52,481 nucleotides of DNA from an uncultured Clostridia bacterium (GTDB lineage Bacteria; Bacillota; Clostridia; Christensenellales; UBA1242), in the NCBI GenBank assembly GCA_944350015.1, contig CALVNW010000007.1, positions 1 through 52,481 of the forward strand, read 5' to 3'. The notes under the pieces were generated by a model. That model made no database searches. It was not told where the DNA came from and saw nothing but the letters and a program-made list of their open reading frames with translations. Each line of letters begins with the position of its first letter. Position 1 is the stretch's first letter. Shown one piece after another: positions 44,649 to 52,481 of the stretch. Made by a program: the position numbers and the translations under genes.

Positions 44649-44936
44649 TTAATTATTTATCGCATCTAAAATAATGTCACTTAAATTTTTATTCTTGATT
44701 GCTATTATTTTGCAATTCTTTATATTCATTATATCCTCTAGATTTTCTAAAGCAATAATAGGAACATCTCTTTGTTTCAGTTTCTCTATAACTTTTAATG
44801 TATTTTTACTAGCATCGTTGCTATAGATAACAAGGTATAGTTTTTTGTTATAATTATATAACTTATCTCCACCTATTATAACATAACCAGCTTTTTTAGC
44901 TATATTGATATAGCCTTGAAGTTTTATTTTATCCAA
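44649..44936 (-). CDS. ylxQ: L7Ae-family RNA-binding protein (YlxQ type)
   Basis: This 95-residue protein has the L7Ae/L30e fold (YINIAKKAGYVIIGGDKL, LVIYSNDASKNT), thought to bind kink-turn RNA. It begins at a TTG with GGAG just upstream and overlaps ylxR by 8 bp. Placement between ylxR and infB is conserved in Firmicutes. Confidence 0.9.
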   Translation of the reverse strand: MDKIKLQGYINIAKKAGYVIIGGDKLYNYNKKLYLVIYSNDASKNTLKVIEKLKQRDVPIIALENLEDIMNIKNCKIIAIKNKNLSDIILDAINN

Positions 44937-45180
44937 CTATCTCCTCTCTTATCTTTTTATAAACTTCATCGTCCACATTAGTCTTAAAAGTTTTGTTCAA
45001 GAGTTTTTGCTTTTCAAGTTTTTTAAGACATTCCTCGTCTTTGCAAATATATGCGCCTCTTCCATTTTTCTTGCCAGAGTTATCTACGCTTATCTCGCCT
45101 GTTTTATCTTTTACAATGCGAAGTAAATCTCTCTTATCTTTCATAGCCCGGCAAGCTATGCACATTCTAAGTTTATCCAT
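44929..45180 (-). CDS. ylxR: YlxR-family protein (DUF448)
   Basis: This 83-residue protein has the family pattern MCIACRAMKDKRDLLRIVK and GRGAYICKDEECLKK. The family is described as nucleic-acid-binding; its role in this organism is not known. It follows nusA by 9 bp. Confidence 0.93.
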   Translation of the reverse strand: MDKLRMCIACRAMKDKRDLLRIVKDKTGEISVDNSGKKNGRGAYICKDEECLKKLEKQKLLNKTFKTNVDDEVYKKIREEIVG

Positions 45181-45189
45181 AGTCCCACC

Positions 45190-46353
45190 TTATTCTTCGT
45201 CATCATTAAGTGGTTTTATTTCTTCAAGTTCCTCGAGATCACTTAAGCCTTGGAAAGCATCTTCGTCATTAAGCTCGGTAAGTTCATATTCAGGTTCTTT
45301 TAATTCTTGAATTGATGTTGCACTCTCAGGTTTAACCTCTATCTTCCAGCCAGTCAATCTTGCTGCCAAACGCACATTTTGTCCGTTTTTGCCAATAGCC
45401 AAAGACAATTTATCGTCTGGAACAATAACTCTTGAAGAATGGAGACTTTCATTAGTCTCAACACTTATAACCTTTGCAGGACTGAGCGCCTTTGCAATAT
45501 ATTCAAGTGGATCGTCGCTATACTCAATCAAATCAATCTTTTCTCCATTTAACTCAGAAGAGATAGTGTCAATCCTCTGTCCGTGGAATCCTACACAAGT
45601 TCCAATAGGGTCAAGATTTGGTTTTGCTGCTTGCAGAGCAACTTTTGTTCTGTTTCCTGGGTCTCTAGCTATATTCTTAATAACTATATCTCCAGATGCT
45701 ACCTCAGGTATTTCAAGCTCAAAAAGTTTTCTTACAAAGCCAACGTTACTTCTTGTAACTTGTATTTGAGTGCCTTTAAATGAGTCCTTTATCTTTTTAA
45801 CGTAAACTTTCACCCTATCACCAACATTAAACTTCTCTCCTGGTATTTGATCTGATGGGAGCATAACGCCTTCGGTATGAGTATTTGAAATTTGAACATA
45901 AACCGTACCGTTATCTATACGTTTAACAATTGTTGTAAGTAGCTCATCTTCTTTTTCAGACAACTCTGATAATGCCATTTGTCTTTCCATTTCTTTAAGT
46001 TTTTGCATTACAACTTGCTTTGCTGTCTGCGCTGCTATCCTTCCAAAATCTTTAGTTGACTCTTCAGTAGTTACAATGTCTCCAACCTTATATGACTTCT
46101 TAATTAGCCTTGCCTCTGACAATGAAATTTCTTTGTCAGGGTCTTGAACCTCGTCTACAACAGTTTTATATGAGTAGATCTTGATTGTAGCTTTCTCTGG
46201 ATTTAGTTTTACCATTGCCGACTTTGCCTGACCATACATTTTTTTGTATGCAGAAGTCAATGCTGTTTCAAGAGTTGTAATAAATGTGTCTTTATCAATC
46301 TTTTTCTCTGCTTCTAAGTCTTCTAATGCTTGAAAGAAATCTTTATTAATCAT
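45190..46353 (-). CDS. nusA: Transcription termination/antitermination factor NusA
   Basis: NusA (387 aa) binds RNA polymerase and modulates pausing. The N-terminal domain (about 1-120) is followed by S1 (about 135-200) and two KH domains (GFHGQRIDTI and IGKNGQNVRLAARLTGW). A short acidic tail ends the protein; the C-terminal repeats of E. coli NusA are absent, as usual in Firmicutes. AAGGAG precedes the ATG. Confidence 0.97.
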   Translation of the reverse strand: MINKDFFQALEDLEAEKKIDKDTFITTLETALTSAYKKMYGQAKSAMVKLNPEKATIKIYSYKTVVDEVQDPDKEISLSEARLIKKSYKVGDIVTTEESTKDFGRIAAQTAKQVVMQKLKEMERQMALSELSEKEDELLTTIVKRIDNGTVYVQISNTHTEGVMLPSDQIPGEKFNVGDRVKVYVKKIKDSFKGTQIQVTRSNVGFVRKLFELEIPEVASGDIVIKNIARDPGNRTKVALQAAKPNLDPIGTCVGFHGQRIDTISSELNGEKIDLIEYSDDPLEYIAKALSPAKVISVETNESLHSSRVIVPDDKLSLAIGKNGQNVRLAARLTGWKIEVKPESATSIQELKEPEYELTELNDEDAFQGLSDLEELEEIKPLNDDEE

Positions 46354-46363
46354 ATTTATCTCC

Positions 46364-46825
46364 TTAAAATTTTATTATAGGCACAATATGTGCTATCTTT
46401 TCACGTTCAATAGTCAAGTCTTTGTCTTGCACTCTAATAGTGATTGTCTTTTCGTCAAAACCAATTAGTTTACCATCAAACTTCTTTTGACCATCTAGCT
46501 TTGCAAATAGTGTTATGGAAATTTCTTTATCAATATTTCTCTTTAAGTCTCGATCGCTTTTAAGTGGTCTATCAAGCCCTGGTGAGCTTACACTTAAAAT
46601 ATAAGGACTGTCATCAGTTGGATTAAGTTCGTCTAAAAGGCTATCTATTGCCTTAGAAACCTTTTCGCAATCTTCAATTTGAACGCCCTTTTCATTGTCG
46701 ATATAAAAAGTTAGGTTCATTCCGTCCGACTTTTTTACGTATTCCACTTCAATCACTTCGTATCCCATATTTTCAATTACAGGTACAACTTTTTCTTCAC
46801 ATATTGTTTTTACTTTACTTGCCAA
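46364..46825 (-). CDS. rimP: Ribosome maturation factor RimP
   Basis: RimP (153 aa) assists 30S assembly. VSSPGLDRPLKSDRDLKRNI and GYEVIEVEYVKK are family motifs. The start is taken as the TTG at 46825, with GGAGG (46835-46831) 5 nt upstream; an in-frame GTG at 46837 belongs to that ribosome-binding site. It is the first gene of the rimP-nusA-ylxR-ylxQ-infB operon. Confidence 0.93.
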   Translation of the reverse strand: MASKVKTICEEKVVPVIENMGYEVIEVEYVKKSDGMNLTFYIDNEKGVQIEDCEKVSKAIDSLLDELNPTDDSPYILSVSSPGLDRPLKSDRDLKRNIDKEISITLFAKLDGQKKFDGKLIGFDEKTITIRVQDKDLTIEREKIAHIVPIIKF

Positions 46826-46831
46826 TTTTAC

Positions 46832-46879
46832 CTCCACTACGAAGTAGGGAGCGTTGCAAAATTTGCACGCTCCCTACTT
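46832..46879 (-). promoter_or_regulatory. Structured leader of rimP with possible RBS-hiding alternative
   Basis: Minus strand: 46879-46862 pairs with 46860-46842 as a hairpin of about 15-18 bp (core AAGTAGGGAGCG/CGCTCCCTACTT). Part of its 3' arm, CTCC (46851-46848) and CTAC (46847-46844), can instead pair with GTAG (46840-46837) and GGAG (46835-46832) around TTC, hiding the rimP ribosome-binding site. The two forms exclude each other. Confidence 0.65.
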
Positions 46880-46892
46880 TCTAGTCTCTTAT

Positions 46893-46921
46893 ATTATATC
46901 AAATATATATACAAAAATCAA
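46893..46921 (-). promoter_or_regulatory. Promoter of the rimP-nusA-infB operon
   Basis: Minus strand: TTGATT (46921-46916), 17 bp, TGA-TATAAT with the -10 at 46898-46893; start near 46886. The flanking 46922-46998 is very AT-rich. Confidence 0.75.
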
Positions 46922-46998
46922 GTATATTTATAAAAAATTTAAAAAGTTTTTTGATTTTTTAAAAAATTCTTCGATTTTTCTTGACTTTTTAAAAAATA

Positions 46999-48564
46999 TT
47001 AGTCATTTGACTCCTTTGGTTTCTTCCTGTTAAGTTCCATAAGCACCTGAGCCGTTGCATAGGCATCGTTAAAAGCCCTGTGAGCACCTTCTAGTTTTAG
47101 TCCCAAATACTTTACAACTGAGCCGAGTTTATAATTTGCTGGATGGATGTTTGCCTGCTTTGCCACAATAAAGGTGTCTATAACTGTATTATTAAATGGT
47201 AAATTCAATTTATTGGTTATCTTTTTGACAAATTTTAAGTCAAAGCCGACAATGTTGTAACCACTTATAATACAATCCTTTGACCACTCATAAAAGTCTA
47301 TGATAACATCCTCAATTTTAGGCGCTTTTGCAACCATATCGTTGGTGATATTAGTCAGCTCTTGCACTTCAAGCGGTATAGGAAACTTTGGCTTTGCAAA
47401 GCTTGAAAAACGCTCTGTAATCTCGCCGTGTTCTATTTTTACCGCTCCTATCTCAGTAATTTCGCATAGGTCTGGGTCAAGTCCTGTTGTCTCTAGGTCA
47501 AAGACAACGATATTATTTTTCAAAATGAAGTCATTATAGCCGGCTTTCTGGTCGAACAAAAATTCTTGAGTACTTCTAGGAAGCATATCAGGAAAAACCA
47601 CCTGTTTATGACTTTGAAGTATTCTTTCTGCTGTCAAATCCTCTTCCTTTTTTGCCTCTTCAAATAGCGGACTTGCAAGGGTAATTTTTCTAATGTAATA
47701 TGTAAGTTTACCTGTTATACCAGTCTTTAAATCTCCAACGCATAGGATAAATGTGTTATCTTCTAGCGCGTCAATGTCCTTTTCGTGAGTTTTTGGGCAA
47801 AAATAGACACAATCAATAGTTCCGTCAATATCTTTAATGGCAAAATTATATAAGGCTTTTTCTTCTCCTGCCCTCTTTCCTTTTTTAATAACAAACCTTT
47901 TTTGACTTATGTTTGACATAAAGCCTGCAAGTATAACCGAAGTTTTTTGCTTATGATTATCCTTTATGTATTCAGGTTTTGGTATAATTTCTGAGCCGAT
48001 TAGCCTTTTCTCTGGAAGTACATTATACCTTCTTGCCTTCGTAAGTGGCGGCAATACATCGTCACACTCTATTTCTTCTGGCAAGACCTCTTCATTTTCA
48101 ACAATGTTTATTATAAACTTTGCAACATAAAGTCTATCAAGATATGAGGCAAGTTGAGTTTTTAAATCAAATTCATCTATTAGTGATAGAATATCTTGAT
48201 TTATGTTAATATCGATAAAGACGTCAAGGTCTTTATGTGAAACTTTAATATTATCAAGCGAAATATATGGAGCCAAGCCTTTCTTTTGCTCTTTAAAAAA
48301 CTCTACTATATCTTCAGTTATAAGTCTTTCATCAAGGTAACTTTTTTTTAATTTTATTTTTACCTCACCTTCAAGATCCAGCATCCCTTTTACAAAATCT
48401 AAGATTTCATTTTTGTTTTCAGCGCTTATTTCATCTATCAAATATGGATATAAAAAAGTAATAGTACATTCCTTTAAGTTTTTATCGTACATAACATTAT
48501 ATAATTTTAGATAATTATATTTATTTTGATACTTTTCGTTAATTTTCTCTATTAAATTTATCAT
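46999..48564 (-). CDS. PolC-like protein: N-terminal and OB domains plus DEDDh exonuclease, no polymerase
   Basis: This 521-residue protein lies where polC normally is, between rseP and rimP. Residues 1-180 resemble the PolC N-terminal domains. Residues about 205-300 form an OB-like domain (ILAGFMSNISQKRF, FAIKDIDGTIDCVYF). Residues about 350-512 are a DnaQ/PolC-type exonuclease with all DEDDh residues: Asp356 and Glu358 (VFDLETTGLDP), Asp442 (GYNIVGFD), His495 and Asp500 (HRAFNDAYATAQ). PHP and polymerase domains are absent, and no remnant lies downstream. It is probably a stand-alone 3'-5' exonuclease. There is no ribosome-binding site; it starts 9 nt after rseP, suggesting coupling. Confidence 0.9.
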   Translation of the reverse strand: MINLIEKINEKYQNKYNYLKLYNVMYDKNLKECTITFLYPYLIDEISAENKNEILDFVKGMLDLEGEVKIKLKKSYLDERLITEDIVEFFKEQKKGLAPYISLDNIKVSHKDLDVFIDININQDILSLIDEFDLKTQLASYLDRLYVAKFIINIVENEEVLPEEIECDDVLPPLTKARRYNVLPEKRLIGSEIIPKPEYIKDNHKQKTSVILAGFMSNISQKRFVIKKGKRAGEEKALYNFAIKDIDGTIDCVYFCPKTHEKDIDALEDNTFILCVGDLKTGITGKLTYYIRKITLASPLFEEAKKEEDLTAERILQSHKQVVFPDMLPRSTQEFLFDQKAGYNDFILKNNIVVFDLETTGLDPDLCEITEIGAVKIEHGEITERFSSFAKPKFPIPLEVQELTNITNDMVAKAPKIEDVIIDFYEWSKDCIISGYNIVGFDLKFVKKITNKLNLPFNNTVIDTFIVAKQANIHPANYKLGSVVKYLGLKLEGAHRAFNDAYATAQVLMELNRKKPKESND

Positions 48565-48573
48565 TCTATTATT

Positions 48574-49824
48574 TTATAACAGAAAATGCAAGATGTCAAC
48601 TAAAACAACAAAACCAAATAGAATAAACAAGCCAATCATATGAATCATATTTTCAGTTTCGCGTTTTATAGGTTTCTTTCGCACTGCCTCAATTGATGTA
48701 AAAAGAATATGAGCGCCATCAAGTGCTGGTATTGGAAGAATATTAAATATCGCAAGGTTAGCTGATATTGCCGGCAACAAAATAAGCATATTTGCTAGAT
48801 TTGTTTGTGTTGTAACGGCAATGGTCTGAATAGTTGTCAGCGGTCCCCCTATCATTGATAGCGGAAGCTGGAATGTTATTAAAAGCCATAAAGATTTCAG
48901 CACAACCCAGGCAAGCCCTATTGCGAATGGCACAGCCCGCTCAAGAGCCTCTCCAAATGTATGAACATACGCCTCTACATTGGAGTCAAAACAAAATCTA
49001 TTTTCTATTTCGTAGGTTGTTTGACCATTTTCGTCACTGCCAGATGCTACTTGTGTTTGTAATAGATAAAAGCCAAGATATACATTGTCAATGTATTCTC
49101 CATTGCGTTTAACTGTAGCAGTTGTCATAGATGAAAAATTGTTTATTGAGTAATTATTAAATGCCGTAACTATATCAAATTCTTCCTCATTAGCTTTAGC
49201 TTTTGCCTCTTCTTCCTCTAAGTAATCTTGTATTTTATTAAACTCTGTAGTACGCAAATCGCCATATAAGGAGCCATATGCAAAATCAATCTTTTCGCCG
49301 TCTATAGATATAATAATATCACCAGGTTGCAAAACTTCAGTACCCTCTGGAAGATTATCAAGGTAGGAATTGACACTTACAACTTGTCCATTAATTTTTT
49401 CGCCATATACATCTGTGTATGACTGAGCGTCTAAGCTGAAATTAGTGGTAACTTGCGGAATGTCATAACCAACTGTGCAAAGAAGTATCAATGAAAAAAT
49501 AACAGCTGTAGCAAAGTTAAAAGTTACACCTGCCAAAAACACCAAAATTCTCTTCCAAGGAGCTTGATTTGTAAAAGCCTCCTTGTCGTCAGGGTTGGTT
49601 TCGTCTTCGCCAGCAAATGCACAATATCCACCTAGCGGAAAAATTCGTAGCGATATCAGCTCTCCCCTTTTGTTTTTACGAGAAAAGATGGCTTTACCAA
49701 AGCCAACTGAAAATTCTGTTATTTTAAAATTCAACATTCTGCCTATTACATAATGCCCAAATTCGTGTATCAACACCATTAAGAGCAATACCGCTATAGC
49801 CAAAATGATATACAAAAATATCAT
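48574..49824 (-). CDS. rseP: Site-2 intramembrane zinc metalloprotease RseP/RasP
   Basis: This 416-residue M50 protease cuts membrane-embedded anti-sigma factors and signal-peptide remnants. HEFGH at residues 20-24 binds zinc, and the second motif NILPIPALDGA lies in the C-terminal part. A PDZ domain sits between (NSYLDNLPEGTEVLQPGDII) but carries an unusual acidic insertion around 210-250. Four membrane segments are likely. AGAGGGG precedes the ATG. Confidence 0.95.
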   Translation of the reverse strand: MIFLYIILAIAVLLLMVLIHEFGHYVIGRMLNFKITEFSVGFGKAIFSRKNKRGELISLRIFPLGGYCAFAGEDETNPDDKEAFTNQAPWKRILVFLAGVTFNFATAVIFSLILLCTVGYDIPQVTTNFSLDAQSYTDVYGEKINGQVVSVNSYLDNLPEGTEVLQPGDIIISIDGEKIDFAYGSLYGDLRTTEFNKIQDYLEEEEAKAKANEEEFDIVTAFNNYSINNFSSMTTATVKRNGEYIDNVYLGFYLLQTQVASGSDENGQTTYEIENRFCFDSNVEAYVHTFGEALERAVPFAIGLAWVVLKSLWLLITFQLPLSMIGGPLTTIQTIAVTTQTNLANMLILLPAISANLAIFNILPIPALDGAHILFTSIEAVRKKPIKRETENMIHMIGLFILFGFVVLVDILHFLL

Positions 49825-49895
49825 TTAACCCCTCTTAACTTGTAAATAAATTGTCAAACGCAAATGATATCATTAGAAAGCGCTATATTATTTTA

Positions 49896-50867
49896 CTATA
49901 ATACAGCAAATAATATACTAAAAGCTATAAAAATAAATGGCGCTACAAATATATAGGAATCAAAGCGGTCAAGCATACCACCGTGCCCCGGCAGGATTTT
50001 GCCAGAGTCTTTGACGTTGGCACTTCTTTTTAGATAACTTTCAAACAAATCACCAAGCTGGCTTATGATAGAGCCTAGGAATGAAATTATAATAACCTTC
50101 CATACAACTATGCCTGCATCGCTTAAAATAGAAGCTATTGAAGGTATTGATGAAAGCAGATAGAAGATTGTTACGCAAAGCAGTACGCACCATAACAGCC
50201 CGCCAACTGCACCTGAAATAGTCTTTTTAGGACTAATCTTTGGAGCGAGCTTTTTGCCTTCAATAAGTCCACCTGTAAGATAGGCAAAAGTATCGGTAAA
50301 TATAGGAATAAGAAAGGCAAATAACAGCACTATAAACGAAACCCATCCATCAAAGCCTGCAAGTGCTGGGAATGTTGTTGTCATATCTTCAAAATGATTT
50401 ATGAGCATTAAAAATAACAATAAAAATGCTGGGTACAAAAATACTACTGCAGTGTTGAGCGATTTTATTATTGAGTATTTTGTAACTGTCATAGACTTGT
50501 CCATTTGTCTTGTTCTCATTTCATTTCTAGTTGCTCTATATCTAATAAATGGCAAAGCAAATGTGATGCCAAATAAAACAACAATAGTTGCGACGCAAAT
50601 AACTAAGGTATAAATTAGTCCTAAAGATGAGTCAAAAGCAAGACATATGAGCATAACAAGCATTATCACCGCTGGTGACAACGTTGCCATTATAGTGTCA
50701 TTAAATTTGCCCATTTTTGTAAATATTTTTGATGCCTCATAGCAAGCGATACAAGCTACTGCCAAAATTAATACATCAAAAAAGTAATTGCTTACAAGCA
50801 TTTTTAACACAAATGCTAGAGCAAGTATCAGCACGATTATAATTGATGTCAAACTTCTTGTTTTCAA
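49896..50867 (-). CDS. cdsA: Phosphatidate cytidylyltransferase
   Basis: CdsA (323 aa) makes CDP-diacylglycerol for phospholipid synthesis. It is a multi-pass membrane protein; the signature runs from SQLGDLFESYLKRSANVKDSG to LPGHGGMLDRFDS near the C-terminus. It overlaps uppS by 4 bp. dxr, which commonly lies between cdsA and rseP in Firmicutes, is missing; the gap is 71 bp. Confidence 0.96.
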   Translation of the reverse strand: MKTRSLTSIIIVLILALAFVLKMLVSNYFFDVLILAVACIACYEASKIFTKMGKFNDTIMATLSPAVIMLVMLICLAFDSSLGLIYTLVICVATIVVLFGITFALPFIRYRATRNEMRTRQMDKSMTVTKYSIIKSLNTAVVFLYPAFLLLFLMLINHFEDMTTTFPALAGFDGWVSFIVLLFAFLIPIFTDTFAYLTGGLIEGKKLAPKISPKKTISGAVGGLLWCVLLCVTIFYLLSSIPSIASILSDAGIVVWKVIIISFLGSIISQLGDLFESYLKRSANVKDSGKILPGHGGMLDRFDSYIFVAPFIFIAFSILFAVL

Positions 50868-51562
50868 GATAAACCTCCATATCTTCTGTTTCGTTTTTGA
50901 TAAACTTTTAATGCCTTATAAAGATGTTTTTCATTAAAATCTGGCCATAGCACTTTAGGAAAATAAAGTTCACTATATGCCATTTGATATAACATAAAAT
51001 TGGATATTCTCATTTCGCCACTTGTTCGTAGTACAAAATCAGGCTCTGGAATATTCTTTGTGTCTAGCTGGTCAAGTAAGTCTTTTTCTGTAATATTATT
51101 ATTGCCTTGTTTTATGAGGCTATTCACCGCCCTAACAATGTCATCTCTACCACCATAATTTAATGCTAGCGTCACCTGCATTCTATCATAATTTTTGGTC
51201 TTTTCCTTCATATCAGCAAGAGCTGATTTTAGGTCGTCAGGAAATGGCTCAAGATAACCAATAGAGCTAAGTTTTATCTGATATTTTTCAAATATATTAT
51301 CTTCTTTCTTGATATAATCTCTAATCAAATCAAAAATACCATTTATCTCTTCTTTGCTTCGCTTCCAGTTTTCAGTTGAAAAAGCAAAAAATGTACAGTA
51401 TTTGATACCAAACTTTAAGCAGGCAAGCACCGTCCTTTCTATAGCCTTTACACCCTCTCTATGTCCGACATTCCTAGGTAAACCTCGCCTTGTAGCCCAT
51501 CTGCCATTGCCGTCCATAATTATTGCTATGTGAGTTGGTATCTTCTTTATTTTTTCTGCCAT
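50864..51562 (-). CDS. uppS: Undecaprenyl diphosphate synthase
   Basis: UppS (232 aa) builds the C55 lipid carrier for cell-wall synthesis. The catalytic Asp17 lies in HIAIIMDGNGRWA. Further motifs are HREGVKAIE, FAFSTENWKR, ALNYGGRDDI and PDFVLRTSGEMRISNFM. AAAGGA precedes the ATG. It is cotranscribed with cdsA and frr. Confidence 0.97.
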   Translation of the reverse strand: MAEKIKKIPTHIAIIMDGNGRWATRRGLPRNVGHREGVKAIERTVLACLKFGIKYCTFFAFSTENWKRSKEEINGIFDLIRDYIKKEDNIFEKYQIKLSSIGYLEPFPDDLKSALADMKEKTKNYDRMQVTLALNYGGRDDIVRAVNSLIKQGNNNITEKDLLDQLDTKNIPEPDFVLRTSGEMRISNFMLYQMAYSELYFPKVLWPDFNEKHLYKALKVYQKRNRRYGGLS

Positions 51563-51619
51563 ACAAAATTCCTTTTAATTACATTATACGAAAATAAATG
51601 GAATCGATGTTCTTAAAAA

Positions 51620-52186
51620 TTATACCTCCATTATTTCCTTTTCTTTGATTTTGCAATTATCATCTATTTTCTCACAAGCTTTGTCGACCATTTTTTGTAT
51701 ATCGTCTTCATAAAGATTGCGCTCATCTTCTGAAATCTCGCCATTTTTTTCAAGGTCTTTTATCATATCCATTGCATCGCGTCTTGCACTTCTTACTGCG
51801 ATTTTAGTGTCCTCTGCAATCTTCTTTATGCCCTTTACAAGTTCTTTTCTACGCTCTTCAGTAAGGGCTGGGAATATCAACCTGATAACTTTACCATCTT
51901 CATTAGGGTTTACACCAAGGTCAGCGGCAGTTATTGCCTTTACAACGTTTTTAACTTGAGATTGGTCCCAAACTGATATTGCAAGTATTCTAGCCTCTGG
52001 AACAGTGATGCTTGCCATATTTTTTATTGGCGTAGGAACGCCGTAATAGTCAATGTAAACTTTATCTAATATATGTGGATTAGCTCTTCCTGCTCTTATA
52101 ACAAGATATTCATTTTGTTGGTGACTAATCGCTTTATCAATCTCCTCTTCACAAGAGCGTTTGATTTCATCTATCATCTCATTCAT
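51620..52186 (-). CDS. frr: Ribosome recycling factor
   Basis: RRF (188 aa) splits post-termination ribosomes with EF-G. VIRAGRANPHILDKVYIDYYG, and PNEDGKVIRLIFPALTEERRKEL are family hallmarks. The ATG at 52186 has AAGGAG 8 nt upstream; a longer reading from 52234 would start inside the -35 element. pyrH, usually just upstream, is not in the 295 bp to the window edge. Confidence 0.97.
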   Translation of the reverse strand: MNEMIDEIKRSCEEEIDKAISHQQNEYLVIRAGRANPHILDKVYIDYYGVPTPIKNMASITVPEARILAISVWDQSQVKNVVKAITAADLGVNPNEDGKVIRLIFPALTEERRKELVKGIKKIAEDTKIAVRSARRDAMDMIKDLEKNGEISEDERNLYEDDIQKMVDKACEKIDDNCKIKEKEIMEV

Positions 52187-52205
52187 AATATACTCCTTGT
52201 TTTTT

Positions 52206-52234
52206 ATTTTACTATAAATGAGATTTTTTTGCAA
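52206..52234 (-). promoter_or_regulatory. Promoter of frr-uppS-cdsA-rseP
   Basis: Minus strand: TTGCAA (52234-52229), 17 bp, TAAAAT (52211-52206); leader of about 13 nt. Confidence 0.7.
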
Positions 52235-52396
52235 ACGATTTGCTAGATATTAAGCGATTAATAGCTATTTTTTTGCCCTAATTTAATGTAAAATCACAAA
52301 AACGACAATAATCACAAAAATAATTAGAAAAAATATAATAAATTAAACAAAAAATAAAACTAAAAATTTTTAAAACTTGATTTTAAAAATAAAAGA

Positions 52397-52405
52397 TGTG
52401 GATAA
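52397..52405 (+). other. Single consensus DnaA box in an otherwise empty edge region
   Basis: TGTGGATAA is the complement of the perfect DnaA box TTATCCACA. It stands alone, so it is not an origin by itself. The rest of 52235-52481 is AT-rich with no visible gene. Confidence 0.4.
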
Positions 52406-52481
52406 TGAAGTGAACCCCATTTTTGCTACCGCAAAAAAAAGGACACTTTACTAAAAATTCCTCTTATGGTAAAATTCCATA

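Noticed and set aside
46999..48564. Ordinary polC truncated by the window or a frameshift
   Set aside because: The gene is wholly inside the window, ends with its own stop codon after a complete exonuclease domain, and the 160 bp downstream hold no polymerase sequence.
52397..52405. Replication origin at the right edge
   Set aside because: Only one consensus DnaA box is present, without a cluster, dnaA or dnaN.

Overview
The window is a chromosomal segment of a low-GC (roughly one third by eye), spore-forming member of the Clostridia. The evidence is an almost complete set of core Firmicutes genes: a T-box in front of pheST, rny, an L20-type leader on infC-rpmI-rplT, rseP next to the usual polC position, the rimP-nusA-ylxR-ylxQ-infB-rbfA cluster, recN-spoIVB, and the complete spoIIIAA-AH engulfment operon. 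No genus can be assigned. There is no insertion sequence, prophage or CRISPR array; the only recombinase is a Xer-like one.

Layout. 1-76: tRNA-Leu(AAG) cut by the window edge. 0.6-1.5 kb: an RluA/RluD-type pseudouridine synthase. 1.6-7.7 kb: T-box, pheS-pheT, a cysteine desulfurase and thiI. 8.1-11.6 kb: argR-recN-spoIVB. 11.9-13.0 kb: tyrosine recombinase. 13.2-15.6 kb: serS and an unrecognised protein. 15.6-16.6 kb: about 1 kb without genes but with several strong inverted repeats. 16.6-19.7 kb: a YgjP/SprT-like metallopeptidase, a PadR-type regulator fused to a membrane domain, and a small membrane exporter. 19.9-30.2 kb (all minus): rny; ruvC-ruvA-ruvB-queA-tgt; a small charged protein; yebC; infC-rpmI-rplT-RNA methyltransferase; a membrane protein. 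30.2-37.2 kb: xseB/xseA/nusB/asp23 downstream of spoIIIAA-AH. 37.4-39.7 kb: an ArsR-like regulator, a candidate small RNA, efp and an endonuclease IV-like TIM barrel. 39.9-46.8 kb: the translation/transcription cluster from rimP to truB. 47.0-52.2 kb: frr-uppS-cdsA-rseP and, in the position where polC normally lies, a PolC-like protein with no PHP and no polymerase domain.

The most interesting points are: (1) the polymerase-less PolC-like protein with intact DEDDh exonuclease residues at the polC locus; (2) at least four genes (ruvC, rluA-like, the recombinase, the YgjP-like peptidase) whose good promoters place the predicted transcription start on or next to the start codon and which have no Shine-Dalgarno sequence, suggesting leaderless mRNAs in a low-GC Firmicute; (3) RNA switches that can be drawn from the sequence: the pheS T-box, the infC leader (AUU start plus terminator/antiterminator) and a possible switch hiding the rimP ribosome-binding site; (4) a membrane-anchored PadR regulator; (5) an unknown serS-coupled protein that may be a degenerate nucleotidyltransferase; and (6) a candidate small RNA downstream of efp. 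All functional claims come from reading motifs and gene order by eye; no database search was run.
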